DNA of 64,000 nucleotides from Tamlana carrageenivorans (GTDB lineage Bacteria; Bacteroidota; Bacteroidia; Flavobacteriales; Flavobacteriaceae): positions 3,553,501 to 3,617,500 of the forward strand of contig NZ_CP025938.1 in assembly GCF_002893765.1 (NCBI RefSeq), given 5' to 3'. The notes below the pieces were generated by a model. The model saw only the letters and a program-made list of their open reading frames with translations. It did not search any database and was not told the DNA's origin. Position 1 is the stretch's first letter. Every line of letters starts with the position of its first letter. Both the position numbers and the translations under genes were made by a program. Positions 8,266-16,894 of this stretch are shown here, piece after piece.

Positions 8266-9277
8266 TTATTTTTTCTAAATCGTTTATGTTTTTTACAATA
8301 TTTGGCAAGTTTTTAAAATGAACATATGCCTTATTATAGTCACTTAATTTAATGGCTGGAGAGCCTTGTAACACTTCGTTATCTTTAACATTTCTTGCTA
8401 TTCCCGACTGTGCTTGAATTCGAACATTATCCCCAATGGTGATGTGACCAGCAAGTCCTACCTGACCACCAATTTGACAATGCTTACCTATTTTAGTAGA
8501 GCCAGCAACGCCTGTTTGAGCAGCAACAACAGTGTTTTCTCCTATTTCAACATTATGTGCTATTTGAATTTGATTATCCAATTTCACACCTTTTCTAATT
8601 ATTGTAGATCCTAGTGTCGCCCTATCTATAGTTGTAGCAGCGCCTATATCAACAAAATCTTCAATAATCACATTTCCTATTTGAGGGATCTTACTATAAC
8701 CACCATCTTCATTTGGTGCAAAACCAAAACCATCGGCTCCAATTATGGCTCCTGAGTTAATAACACAATGGCTCCCTATAATAGTATCAGAATAAATTTT
8801 AGCTCCGGCAAAAACAATGGTGTTATCTCCTATAACAACATTTTCACCCACAAATGCGTTGGGATAGATTTTTACATTCTTCCCAATAGCAACATTATCA
8901 GCTATATATGAAAAGGCACCAATATATAAGTTTTCTCCATATGTGGCTGATTCCGAAATAAACGAAGGGCTTTCAATCCCTGATTTATTCAGTTTTGAAG
9001 AATTATAAAATTCTAAAATTTTAGAAAAAGCCAAATAGGCATCTTCTACTTTTATCATTGTGGTTTCGACCTCATGCTCTGGAACAAAAGACTTGTTCAC
9101 TATAGTGATTGAGGCTTTAGTTGCATATATATGTTGCTTATATTTTGGGTTCGCTAAAAAAGTTAAGGCGCCTTCAAACCCCTCTTCTATCTTTGAAAGT
9201 TTTGAAACCTCAATGTCAGGATTTCCAACAACATCACCTTCCAGTATTCCCGCTATTTGCTGTGCTGTAAATTTCAC
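8252..9277 (-). CDS. lpxD: UDP-3-O-acylglucosamine N-acyltransferase
   Basis: A 341-residue LpxD. The N-terminal uridine-binding domain (FTAQQIAGILEGDVVGNPDI) is followed by a long hexapeptide beta-helix (about 105-310) containing NSGAIIGADGFGFAPNEDGG, the classic LpxD segment, and the catalytic-region His in QIQIAHNVEIGENT. It transfers the second 3-hydroxyacyl chain in lipid A synthesis. It is first in the operon lpxD, lpxC-fabZ, lpxA, efp, lpxD-like, and a TATTTTTG box lies about 30 bp before its ATG. Confidence 0.95.
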   Translation of the reverse strand: MKFTAQQIAGILEGDVVGNPDIEVSKLSKIEEGFEGALTFLANPKYKQHIYATKASITIVNKSFVPEHEVETTMIKVEDAYLAFSKILEFYNSSKLNKSGIESPSFISESATYGENLYIGAFSYIADNVAIGKNVKIYPNAFVGENVVIGDNTIVFAGAKIYSDTIIGSHCVINSGAIIGADGFGFAPNEDGGYSKIPQIGNVIIEDFVDIGAATTIDRATLGSTIIRKGVKLDNQIQIAHNVEIGENTVVAAQTGVAGSTKIGKHCQIGGQVGLAGHITIGDNVRIQAQSGIARNVKDNEVLQGSPAIKLSDYNKAYVHFKNLPNIVKNINDLEKINGNS

Positions 9278-9309
9278 ACTATAAAACTTTGATGTTTTTT
9301 TGATTCTTG

Positions 9310-9317
9310 CAAAAATA
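9310..9317 (-). promoter_or_regulatory. Candidate lpx operon promoter -7 box
   Basis: Minus strand TATTTTTG matches TAnnTTTG, 32 bp upstream of the lpxD ATG at 9277. No clear -33 TTTG was found at ideal spacing. Confidence 0.5.
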
Positions 9318-9329
9318 GAAAAAAATGTG

Positions 9330-10550
9330 TTAAACTTTATCCTTTGGATAACAGATATAATATTTAGTTACTGGTTTTGATAAAGCTTTCAAGTTTAATT
9401 GATCGGAAGCCTTAACTATATCTTGAATTTTCCCTGATTTATGCAATATATTAATTCGCTTCTCTTTAAGCTGATATGCTTGGTTTGAAATTTGTCCGGT
9501 AAACACAAAATAATGAGCCTCTTCTTTTGAAATTTGGTAGGTTTCCATTAAACTATTGAAGCGTTTTTCAAGACTTCTATCCTTAATATTTTTATTCCTT
9601 ATTTTTATTTTAAGCAAATCTCTATTAATAATCATTTTACACAATTCACTTAACACAAAATCATCATGAGACTGCCACTCTTTCATGGCTGAAATGATAT
9701 CAAAATCATCTAATTGAGCAAAAACACCAAGGGTTTCTTCATCAAAATTATTGGTAGATATTTTATGGTTTAAAAAATACATTAATGCCTTACTAGCTTT
9801 TAAATCTATACCTAAATCATGTAATTCATTAGCTCTTTTTAAAACACGAATTAATAATTGTTCGGCCACCAATCCCGTTTTATGCAAATAAACTTGCCAG
9901 TACATTAAACGCCTAGCAATTATAAATTTTTCAACACTATAAATACCTTTTTCTTCAATAACCAATTCATCTTCAACTACGTTTAACATGGTAATTAAAC
10001 GTTCACTATTAATGTTACCCTCGGCTACACCGGTATAAAAACTATCACGTTTTAAGTAATCGGCACGATCCATATCTAACTGACTAGATATTAACTGAAA
10101 CAAAAACTTACGAGGGTATTCGCCTTTAAATATTTTAATAGCAAGCGTTAAACTTCCGTTAAATTCGGCATTTAAGCGTTCCATAAAAAGCAACGAAATT
10201 TCTTCATGAGAAACGTTATTAACAATGGAATGTTCCATAGCATGAGAGAATGGTCCATGACCAATATCATGCAATAAAATGGCCACATAGAGTCCGTTTT
10301 CTTCCTCTTCAGAGATGGTAACCCCTTTAAAACGAAGTACGTTAACGGCCTGTTGCATTAAATGCACGCAACCAATAGCATGATGAAATCTTGTGTGGTG
10401 CGCTCCTGGGTAAACCAAATACGACATACCCATTTGAGTAATCCTGCGCAATCTTTGGAAATATTTATGTTGAATTAAATCGAAAATTAGCGAATTAGGA
10501 ATCGTAATAAATCCGTAAATTGGGTCGTTTAATATCTTAAGTTTATTCAA
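9330..10550 (-). CDS. HD-domain phosphohydrolase
   Basis: A 406-residue cytosolic HD-superfamily protein. Metal ligands are visible as HHTRFHHAIG (first His), LLHDIGHGPFSHAMEHS (HD pair and following His) and the later LDMDRADYLKRD. This arrangement matches the dGTPase/SAMHD1-like branch found in nearly all Flavobacteriaceae, which usually hydrolyses nucleotides. The true substrate is not evident. The C-terminal part (about 280-406) is helical and poorly conserved. It is divergent from porX across 40 bp, with a TATATTTG box on its strand in between. Confidence 0.88.
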   Translation of the reverse strand: MNKLKILNDPIYGFITIPNSLIFDLIQHKYFQRLRRITQMGMSYLVYPGAHHTRFHHAIGCVHLMQQAVNVLRFKGVTISEEEENGLYVAILLHDIGHGPFSHAMEHSIVNNVSHEEISLLFMERLNAEFNGSLTLAIKIFKGEYPRKFLFQLISSQLDMDRADYLKRDSFYTGVAEGNINSERLITMLNVVEDELVIEEKGIYSVEKFIIARRLMYWQVYLHKTGLVAEQLLIRVLKRANELHDLGIDLKASKALMYFLNHKISTNNFDEETLGVFAQLDDFDIISAMKEWQSHDDFVLSELCKMIINRDLLKIKIRNKNIKDRSLEKRFNSLMETYQISKEEAHYFVFTGQISNQAYQLKEKRINILHKSGKIQDIVKASDQLNLKALSKPVTKYYICYPKDKV

Positions 10551-10577
10551 ACTTTAACTTTTACAATTAAATATATA

Positions 10578-10585
10578 CAAATATA
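10578..10585 (-). promoter_or_regulatory. Candidate promoter -7 box for the HD gene
   Basis: Minus strand TATATTTG, 28 bp upstream of the HD-protein ATG, inside the 40-bp divergent gap with porX. Confidence 0.45.
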
Positions 10586-10590
10586 GCTAT

Positions 10591-12144
10591 ATGAATACAA
10601 TAAAAATACTTTGGGTTGATGATGAAATTGATTTATTAAAGCCTCATATTTTATTTTTAGAAAAGAAAAACTACAAAGTAACTAAGTGTAAAAGTGGCTC
10701 TGAAGCTATAGATGTTATAGATGAAGAAAGTTTTGATATCGTTTTTTTAGATGAAAACATGCCTGGGCTTACAGGTTTGGAAACATTAAACGAGATTAAA
10801 ACCAAGCAGGACACCTTGCCGGTAGTGATGATTACCAAAAGTGAGGAAGAATATATTATGGAGGAAGCTATTGGTAATAAAATTGCCGATTACCTCATAA
10901 AACCTGTAAACCCCAATCAAATTCTACTTAGTTTAAAAAAGAATTTAGATCATTCTAGGTTAGTTTCAGAAAGAACAACCTCGAATTATCAGCAAGAATT
11001 CAGGAAAATATCTATGGATTTGGCCATGGTAAATAGTTATGAAGCATGGTGTAACTTGTATCAGAAATTAATTTATTGGGAAATTCAGTTAGAAGAAATT
11101 GAAGACATAGGTATGTTTGAAATTCTTGAATCTCAAAAAAATGAAGCTAATGCTCTTTTTGGTAAATTTATTGAGAAAAATTACGAAGACTGGTTTAAAC
11201 CAAATACAGATGCACCAACCATGTCTCACACCTTATTTAAAGATAAAGTTGTTCCTGAACTTAATAAAACACAACCAACCGTTTTAGTTGTTATTGATAA
11301 TTTAAGATATGACCAATGGAAAGTTTTCGAACCTATAATTAACAACTACTACAAAAAAGAAAAAGAAGAAGCATTTTTCAGCATTCTTCCTACGGCCACA
11401 CAATATGCTAGAAATGCTATATTTTCTGGACTTATGCCTGCCGATATGGAAAAATTATTTCCTAATTTATGGAAAAATGACACCGATGAAGGTGGTAAAA
11501 ATTTACACGAAGCAGTGTTTCTAGAAACGCAAATGAAGCGATTAGGGCTTACCAACCTTAATTACGAATATCATAAAATTACCAGTTTAAAATCTGGAAA
11601 AAAACTTGCAGAAAACTTCAAATCACTAAAAGAAAACGATTTATCAGTTATAGTTTACAATTTTGTAGATATGCTTTCCCACTCTAAAACAGAGATGGAA
11701 GTTATAAAAGAACTAGCTTCCAATGATAAAGCTTACCGCTCACTTACCTTAAGTTGGTTTAAAAACTCGCCTTTATTAGAAATGATTCAGCAAGCTAATC
11801 AACTGGGTTTCAAGTTAATATTAACTACCGATCACGGCACAATTAATGTTAAAAACCCTTCAAAAGTTATTGGCGATCGTGATACTAGTTTAAACTTACG
11901 TTACAAAACTGGACGTAGTTTAACTTACGACAAAAAGGAGGTCCTTGAAGCTAAAAACCCAAAAAACGTTCACCTGCCGTCAATTAACATGAGTAGTTCT
12001 TTTATTTTCGCAAAAGGAGATTCTTTTTTCGCTTATCCTAACAATTACAACCATTATGTGAGTTATTATAGAAATACCTATCAACACGGTGGTGTTTCTT
12101 TACAAGAAATGATTATACCTTTCGTGGTTTTTAATCCGAAATAA
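10591..12144 (+). CDS. porX: PorX: response regulator with PglZ phosphatase domain, T9SS regulator
   Basis: A 517-residue two-part protein. Residues 1-120 are a CheY-like receiver with the acidic pair Asp10/Asp11, phosphoacceptor Asp54 (FLDENMPG) and Lys in YLIKPVNP. From about 200 follows an alkaline-phosphatase-superfamily PglZ domain: VLVVIDNLRYDQW carries the metal-binding Asp, PTATQYARNA the Thr nucleophile and LTTDHGTI another metal site. In Porphyromonas and Flavobacterium PorX (with sensor PorY) controls the type IX secretion system and gliding. There is no output DNA-binding domain. The following tsaE and, past an IS, ald are its usual flavobacterial neighbours. Confidence 0.93.
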   Translation: MNTIKILWVDDEIDLLKPHILFLEKKNYKVTKCKSGSEAIDVIDEESFDIVFLDENMPGLTGLETLNEIKTKQDTLPVVMITKSEEEYIMEEAIGNKIADYLIKPVNPNQILLSLKKNLDHSRLVSERTTSNYQQEFRKISMDLAMVNSYEAWCNLYQKLIYWEIQLEEIEDIGMFEILESQKNEANALFGKFIEKNYEDWFKPNTDAPTMSHTLFKDKVVPELNKTQPTVLVVIDNLRYDQWKVFEPIINNYYKKEKEEAFFSILPTATQYARNAIFSGLMPADMEKLFPNLWKNDTDEGGKNLHEAVFLETQMKRLGLTNLNYEYHKITSLKSGKKLAENFKSLKENDLSVIVYNFVDMLSHSKTEMEVIKELASNDKAYRSLTLSWFKNSPLLEMIQQANQLGFKLILTTDHGTINVKNPSKVIGDRDTSLNLRYKTGRSLTYDKKEVLEAKNPKNVHLPSINMSSSFIFAKGDSFFAYPNNYNHYVSYYRNTYQHGGVSLQEMIIPFVVFNPK

Positions 12145-12183
12145 GCACTTATTTTCTACTTAGGTTTTAAATAAACAAATTAT

Positions 12184-12191
12184 TAATTTTG
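12184..12191 (+). promoter_or_regulatory. Candidate tsaE promoter -7 box
   Basis: TAATTTTG fits TAnnTTTG and lies 21 bp upstream of the TTG start of tsaE, so the transcript would have a very short leader. Confidence 0.45.
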
Positions 12192-12212
12192 AGCACCTAA
12201 ATTTTTTGAAAA

Positions 12213-12617
12213 TTGAAAATAACTTACGAATTATCTGAAGCAGAGCAAGTCGCTAAAGACATTATTAACCAAGCCAAAACCAAAACCATTTTATTTTATG
12301 GCGATATGGGTGTTGGTAAAACCACATTAATTAAAAAAATTGTTGAAGTTTTAGGTAGCGAAGATGAAGTGAGCAGTCCTACTTTTTCTATTGTAAATGA
12401 ATACAATTTAAAAGATGGTAAATTGTATCACTTTGACCTCTATCGTCTAAAAAGCACAGAGGAAGCTTACGATTTTGGTATTGAAGATTATTTAGATTCT
12501 GGTTGTTGGACCTTAATTGAATGGCCTGAAAAGGTAGATATTAGTTTGTTTGATGAATATGACGAAGTTCGTATTAATTTGGACACCCATAACAAACGTA
12601 CTTTAGAGCTTATTTAA
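12213..12617 (+). CDS. tsaE: tRNA threonylcarbamoyladenosine biosynthesis ATPase TsaE
   Basis: A 134-residue P-loop ATPase of the TsaB-TsaD-TsaE complex that makes t6A37 in ANN-decoding tRNAs. Walker A is at residues 30-38 (GDMGVGKTT). SSPTFSIVNEY and the HFDLYRL segment with the Walker B-like DLY are family hallmarks, and IEWPEKV follows near the C-terminus. The only start that keeps the strand before the P-loop is TTG at 12213; the next in-frame ATG codon lies inside the P-loop. Length is normal for TsaE. Confidence 0.94.
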   Translation: MKITYELSEAEQVAKDIINQAKTKTILFYGDMGVGKTTLIKKIVEVLGSEDEVSSPTFSIVNEYNLKDGKLYHFDLYRLKSTEEAYDFGIEDYLDSGCWTLIEWPEKVDISLFDEYDEVRINLDTHNKRTLELI

Positions 12618-12679
12618 AAAGTTGTGTTTTTTGTATTCTTATTAGATAGTCGATAATATTTAACCTTTATTTGAATAAA

Positions 12680-12793
12680 ATGGTAACCTGGTTCGAGCGT
12701 TTAAGATTTTTTTTCAAAATTAGTAACGGGCAAACCTTTTACCTAAAACCTTTTGGTAAATTGTTAAAATACATTTCTAATTTCAGAATTTAA
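12680..12793 (+). CDS. Possible small ORF between tsaE and the IS
   Basis: ATG at 12680 opens 37 codons (MVTWFERLRFFFKISNG...) rich in aromatic and basic residues. The stop lies in the target duplication at the IS edge, so the insertion may have sat just at its end. There is no recognisable family. It could be a genuine small protein or chance. Confidence 0.25.
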   Translation: MVTWFERLRFFFKISNGQTFYLKPFGKLLKYISNFRI

Positions 12794-12800
12794 ATCATAT

Positions 12801-14186
12801 TATTGTTGTCCGATAAAAAACAGAATTAGCTAAAAAAGCTTTGGTGTTGGCCTTTTTTATTGATCGCACTCTTTATTTTGAAAACAGAACCTCCTTATGG
12901 GTCAAAAAGGCTTAATTGCCCAATGTTTTTGGTTGTAATCTCTTCCCAATTAGCTTCTGGGTTTTTCAGGAATTTGAACAAATCGATATATGTCATCAAA
13001 TGGTATCGTATGACGGACATCATATTGGAATAAGCCCAGTTTCTTTGGGTTTTTCTTTGGATCACAAGCATAATGAGCTGGATTATCAAACTGACCCAGA
13101 TTTGTATTTCGATGGCATTTTGATTGTCTCCCAAAAAATACTTTAGCGGAAAGTTCTGTTTAAGCCGCTTGAACATCGTCTCAATCTGCCACCTATTTTT
13201 ATAGATGTCGGCTATTTTGTCTGCATCAAGATCATAATTATTAGTGATGAACTCATAAACTTTTTGGTGCTTTTCGTGCCAAAAAGCGATTCTCCTCAGG
13301 GAAAAAGCATTGCCGTTTTTGTCCGTAAGCCCTATTTTTTCGTCCTTTAAGACAGCATCGTCCACTTTATTGGAGATATCAAACTCTTCAAGGCTTGTAT
13401 AGCGAGCATTGTCCTTTTGCCGAGTCACAAAGTAAACATCTTCCAGTGTCCATTTTTGGTATTGCTCATAATCCACATACCCTTTGTCAAAAACCACATA
13501 AGAGCCCTTCTTGAGTTCCAGGTCTTTTAAAAAGGTGTGGTCGTGCGTGGCCGCGCTTGAAAACTTAATCAGACAAGGAACGTCTTCCATGGCGTTTATC
13601 ATAGTATGCATCTTGATACCTCCTTTCTTTTTGCCGTTGAGCGGGTTCCTTCCTACACCTTTAAGAATGTCACTAAATAGGGGTATGGTCGAGGAATCAA
13701 CGATTTTAAGGTTCTTCACTGCAGGTTCTAAGGGTCTGCTGTCCGATAAAAAGCGATGGTAACGTTTGTAGAGTAAATGATAAATATCGGCAAATACTTC
13801 AGAGCTTCTTCTCCTGTTAGCATCTGACAAGGTACTGCGTTTTGGAAAGTCCGTGAGTCCTAGATGGTTGATCTTTCCCTCGCAGGCAAGCATAATACTG
13901 GAAACCTCACGAAGTGAGCTACAGCCACTGATCACGGTAAATACCATAGTGGCCAAATGCTCATAGGTGGTAAACTTTTTGGTATAGCGATCGCTGTTGT
14001 GCTTTTTGGCTGTCCGATGAACATCTTTGGGCAAAATGAAATTTAATACCTGTTTGATTATGGGGTGTCCGATAAAGTTTTTACTTTTATTCATATCTTG
14101 GATGTGTGATAACTTCAAGATACAAAATAAGCGGGAAATCCTATCTTGGAAATCCCGCTTTTTAAATCTTTTATCGGACACTAATG
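12801..14186 (-). mobile_element. IS4-family insertion sequence, copy 1 (1386 bp, with 9-bp target duplication)
   Basis: The element runs from TATTGTTGTCCGATAA on the left to the reverse complement of CATTAGTGTCCGATAA on the right, a 16-bp terminal repeat with three mismatches. It is flanked by AAATCATAT at 12792-12800 and 14187-14195, a 9-bp direct repeat that fixes both ends. A second copy of exactly the same length lies at 16895-18280 in the same orientation and differs at only a few bases. It inserted between tsaE and ald and seems to break no recognised gene. Confidence 0.93.
12895..14094 (-). CDS. IS4-family DDE transposase (copy 1)
   Basis: A 399-residue transposase if started at the ATG at 14094 (MNKSKNFIGHP). 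The frame stays open upstream through the terminal repeat into flanking DNA, so the longer reading is an artefact. The N-terminal part (about 1-100) resembles DUF4372 of IS4-type enzymes. The DDE_Tnp_1 core shows KIVDSSTIPLF (first Asp), YVVFDKGYVDYEQY (second Asp) and the Y..R..E motif in IYKNRWQIETMFKRLKQ. All catalytic positions look intact, so the element may be active. It differs from copy 2 in one visible residue (QRKTQRN against QRKAQRN). Confidence 0.92.
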   Translation of the reverse strand: MNKSKNFIGHPIIKQVLNFILPKDVHRTAKKHNSDRYTKKFTTYEHLATMVFTVISGCSSLREVSSIMLACEGKINHLGLTDFPKRSTLSDANRRRSSEVFADIYHLLYKRYHRFLSDSRPLEPAVKNLKIVDSSTIPLFSDILKGVGRNPLNGKKKGGIKMHTMINAMEDVPCLIKFSSAATHDHTFLKDLELKKGSYVVFDKGYVDYEQYQKWTLEDVYFVTRQKDNARYTSLEEFDISNKVDDAVLKDEKIGLTDKNGNAFSLRRIAFWHEKHQKVYEFITNNYDLDADKIADIYKNRWQIETMFKRLKQNFPLKYFLGDNQNAIEIQIWVSLIIQLIMLVIQRKTQRNWAYSNMMSVIRYHLMTYIDLFKFLKNPEANWEEITTKNIGQLSLFDP

Positions 14187-14289
14187 AAATCATATAAATT
14201 ATACATTCATTTTTAAAATTTATTTATCAAGAATCAACATCATTATAAAATTTATTTGTAATTTGAATTTTTATTAAGCGTACCTTGTA

Positions 14290-15489
14290 ATGGCCAAGCA
14301 ATTATCACCTTTTACGAAGCAACAACTTATCCCACAGGAAGAAACTCTAGAGATTTTCAGAAAAAAAGGAGAATTATTTATAGGTATTCCTAAAGAAACG
14401 GCATTTCAAGAAAAACGTATTTGTTTAACTCCCGATGCCGTATACGCCTTAGTAAGCAATGGGCATCGTGTTTTATTAGAATCTGGCGCCGGCAATGGTG
14501 CCAATTTTAGTGATCGAGATTATAGTGAGGCTGGCGCCGAAATCACCAAAGACACGGCTAAAGTTTTCTCTTGTCCTATGATTTTAAAAGTAGAACCCCC
14601 TACTCTGGATCAGATAAAATTGATAAACCCACAAACCATTTTAATTTCTGCGTTACAATTAAAAACACAAACTAAAAAATATTTTGAAACTCTGGCAACC
14701 AAGCGCATAACGGCTTTAGCATTTGAGTTTATTCGCGATACCGATGGCAGTTACCCTGCTGTAAAATCGTTAAGTGAAATTGCAGGAACGGCTTCGGTTT
14801 TAATTGCAGCCGAGTTGTTATCTGAACCTAAAAATGGTAACGGCCTTATGTTTGGCAACATCAGTGGTGTGCCGCCTTTAGAAGTGGTAATTCTAGGCGC
14901 TGGAACTGTTGGTGAATTTGCTGCTAGAAGTGCGCTTGGCCTAGGTGCTGGTGTAAAAGTTTTTGACAATTCTATTACAAAATTACGACGTATTCAAACG
15001 CATTTAGGGCGTCCCATATTCACTTCTACCATCCAACCTAAAAATTTAGCCAAAGCTTTAAAACGATGTGATGTACTTATTGGAGCCGTACGCGGATTAA
15101 ACAGGGCCCCAATTGTTGTTACAGAAACTATGGTAGAATCTATGAAAAAAGGCGCTATTATTATTGATGTTAGCATTGATATGGGAGGTTGTATTGATAC
15201 TAGCGAAGTGACATCTCACAAACAACCTACTTTTTTAAAACATGATGTTGTCCACTATTGTGTACCTAATATCCCTGCACGTTATCCACGAACAGCTTCC
15301 GTTTCTATTAGCAATATCTTTACGCCATATCTTTTAAAAATTGCCGAAGATGGCGGTATAGAAAATTCTTTAAGATTAGATCGAGGTTTAAAAAATGGGT
15401 TGTACTTTTACCACGGAATTTTAACCAGCAAATCTGTAGGTGAATGGTACGATTTAAAATATAGCGATATAAACTTGCTTATATTTTAA
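14290..15489 (+). CDS. ald: Alanine dehydrogenase
   Basis: A 399-residue enzyme that interconverts L-alanine and pyruvate/ammonia with NAD. The substrate domain begins GIPKETAFQEKRICLTPDAV, with the Arg and Lys of the pyruvate site near IPKE..R and ILKVEPP. The NAD domain carries the GAGTVGEFAARSALGLGA glycine motif. The C-terminal YCVPNIPARYPRTASVSISN is diagnostic for the AlaDH/PNT family. Compared with enzymes of other phyla it has about 25 extra N-terminal residues, usual in Flavobacteria. It normally follows porX-tsaE; here an IS separates them, so it must rely on its own or an IS-borne promoter. Confidence 0.92.
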   Translation: MAKQLSPFTKQQLIPQEETLEIFRKKGELFIGIPKETAFQEKRICLTPDAVYALVSNGHRVLLESGAGNGANFSDRDYSEAGAEITKDTAKVFSCPMILKVEPPTLDQIKLINPQTILISALQLKTQTKKYFETLATKRITALAFEFIRDTDGSYPAVKSLSEIAGTASVLIAAELLSEPKNGNGLMFGNISGVPPLEVVILGAGTVGEFAARSALGLGAGVKVFDNSITKLRRIQTHLGRPIFTSTIQPKNLAKALKRCDVLIGAVRGLNRAPIVVTETMVESMKKGAIIIDVSIDMGGCIDTSEVTSHKQPTFLKHDVVHYCVPNIPARYPRTASVSISNIFTPYLLKIAEDGGIENSLRLDRGLKNGLYFYHGILTSKSVGEWYDLKYSDINLLIF

Positions 15490-15523
15490 AAGTTCACCCA
15501 TTTATTGTTCTCAACTTTTTTAA

Positions 15524-15898
15524 ATGAAACTTATTCAACGTATTGGCTACTACTTAGGTGGCTTTTCTTTAGGCTTAATAATTTTGGCTTTTTTTTTAAG
15601 CGGCAAAAAAACATCTTGTAGCTATGGCCCAGATGCTAGAGTATTAAAAAATATAAATTCTAAAAAAATTATTTATAGTCCCGAGGTTAAGCAATCCATT
15701 AATGATAAGGATACCGACTCCTCTGAAATTTCTACAATCTTAAAAAAAGGCGATATCAACTTCTCTAACAGTAATGCCAGGCAAAAACCTTGTGGCGTTT
15801 ATAGTATAGAAGGAGAACACAATAACAGAAATATTCTACTTACGGTTGAAAACTGTGATAGTATTGCCACTATTAAAAGCTTTAAATTAAACTCGTAG
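15524..15898 (+). CDS. Small membrane-anchored protein, DUF4258-like
   Basis: A 124-residue protein with one N-terminal hydrophobic helix (about 9-27, YLGGFSLGLIILAFFLSG) and a soluble, probably periplasmic domain with two Cys (SCSYGPDARV and ENCDS). It resembles the DUF4258 proteins that follow ald in many Flavobacteriaceae. No function is known. It lies 34 bp after ald and 1 bp before the sugar transferase gene, so it is likely in one operon. Confidence 0.7.
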   Translation: MKLIQRIGYYLGGFSLGLIILAFFLSGKKTSCSYGPDARVLKNINSKKIIYSPEVKQSINDKDTDSSEISTILKKGDINFSNSNARQKPCGVYSIEGEHNNRNILLTVENCDSIATIKSFKLNS

Positions 15899-15899
15899 T

Positions 15900-16493
15900 A
15901 TGATAAAACGATGTTTTGATTTTGTTTTTGCTTTGATTGGGCTTGTGTTGCTTTTGCCCTTCTTTCTTATTATTATCATTGTTATTAAGTTCGATTCCCG
16001 AGGACCAGTTTTTTTTATCCAAAAACGTGTTGGAAAAGACAACGAAGACTTCGATATCTATAAATTTAGAACCATGCGTGTTAAATCCGATAACAAAGGT
16101 CTTTTAACCATAGGCAACCATGATTCTCGAATAACAAAAGCAGGTTATATTTTAAGACGTTATAAAATTGATGAATTGCCTCAATTAATTAACATTATTA
16201 AAGGCGATATGAGTTTTGTTGGACCAAGACCAGAATTACGTCATTATGTGAATTATTACACCGAAGATGATATGAAAATTTTTCAGGTTAGACCTGGAAT
16301 TACTGGGCTTGCTTCGTTAAAGTATAGAAATGAAGTCGAATTATTAAAAAAAGCAGAGGATCCCGAAAAATTTTTTATTGAAACCATAATTCCAGATAAA
16401 TTAAAATATAATAAGAAATACATTGAAAAGCGAAACATTTTTTTCGATTTAAAACTTATCGGATTAACCATCATTAAGGTTATTGCCAAATAA
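15900..16493 (+). CDS. Glycan-initiating sugar phosphotransferase (PglC/WcaJ family)
   Basis: A 197-residue monotopic phosphoglycosyl transferase that loads a sugar-phosphate from a UDP-sugar onto undecaprenyl phosphate, starting an O-antigen, capsule or protein-glycan chain at the inner membrane. The N-terminal RCFDF and hydrophobic re-entrant helix (about 8-29) lead to GPVFFIQKRVGKDN, FRTMR, the catalytic Asp-Glu pair in KIDELPQLINIIKGDMSFVG and PRPE. Length equals the minimal PglC type. The next gene, a nucleotide-sugar dehydratase that could supply its substrate, is broken by an IS. Confidence 0.92.
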   Translation: MIKRCFDFVFALIGLVLLLPFFLIIIIVIKFDSRGPVFFIQKRVGKDNEDFDIYKFRTMRVKSDNKGLLTIGNHDSRITKAGYILRRYKIDELPQLINIIKGDMSFVGPRPELRHYVNYYTEDDMKIFQVRPGITGLASLKYRNEVELLKKAEDPEKFFIETIIPDKLKYNKKYIEKRNIFFDLKLIGLTIIKVIAK

Positions 16494-16571
16494 ATCCCTA
16501 TGAGCGTAAAATCCTTTTAACGCTGTTAAAGTTAATTTCAAAAATCCTATTTTTCACCAAAGAAAGCTCTA

Positions 16572-16894
16572 ATGAAACCATCTACTGTTAAAACAATAGA
16601 TGACTTATTAAAAGATTCCGGTCTATTTTCATTCGTGAAAAGGACAACTAAGCCTCATGAGTGTTTCGATTTTTCTAATGAAATTATTTTAATCACTGGT
16701 GCCGCAGGAACAATTGGTAGCGAACTAACCAAACAATTAATTTCCAGTAAATACCAAAAACTTATTCTAATTGATTTTGCAGAATCACCTTTATATAGCT
16801 TAATTAAAGATCTTGAATTTGAAAACACAACAAACATTGTTTTCAAACTTTTAGATATCACCGATAAAGCGGCCTTAGAATCTATATTTTCTTT
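16572..16894 (+). pseudogene. Nucleotide-sugar 4,6-dehydratase (CapD/PglF type), 5' fragment
   Basis: The first 107 codons of a Polysacc_synt_2 enzyme: short N-terminal helix region, then the Rossmann motif ILITGAAGTIGSELTKQL, then FKLLDITDKAALESIF where the IS begins. Reading continues for only a few codons into the IS terminal repeat and stops at 16910. The catalytic middle of the protein (Tyr/Lys and the GSNGSV-like loop known from the family) is absent from both fragments. Intact relatives convert UDP-GlcNAc to a 4-keto-6-deoxy sugar. The 3' part is at 18281-18655. Confidence 0.88.

Noticed and set aside
14095..14193. N-terminal extension of the transposase in copy 1
   Set aside because: It reads through the terminal repeat into host DNA and is absent in the corresponding frame of copy 2; the shared ATG at 14094 is the proper start.
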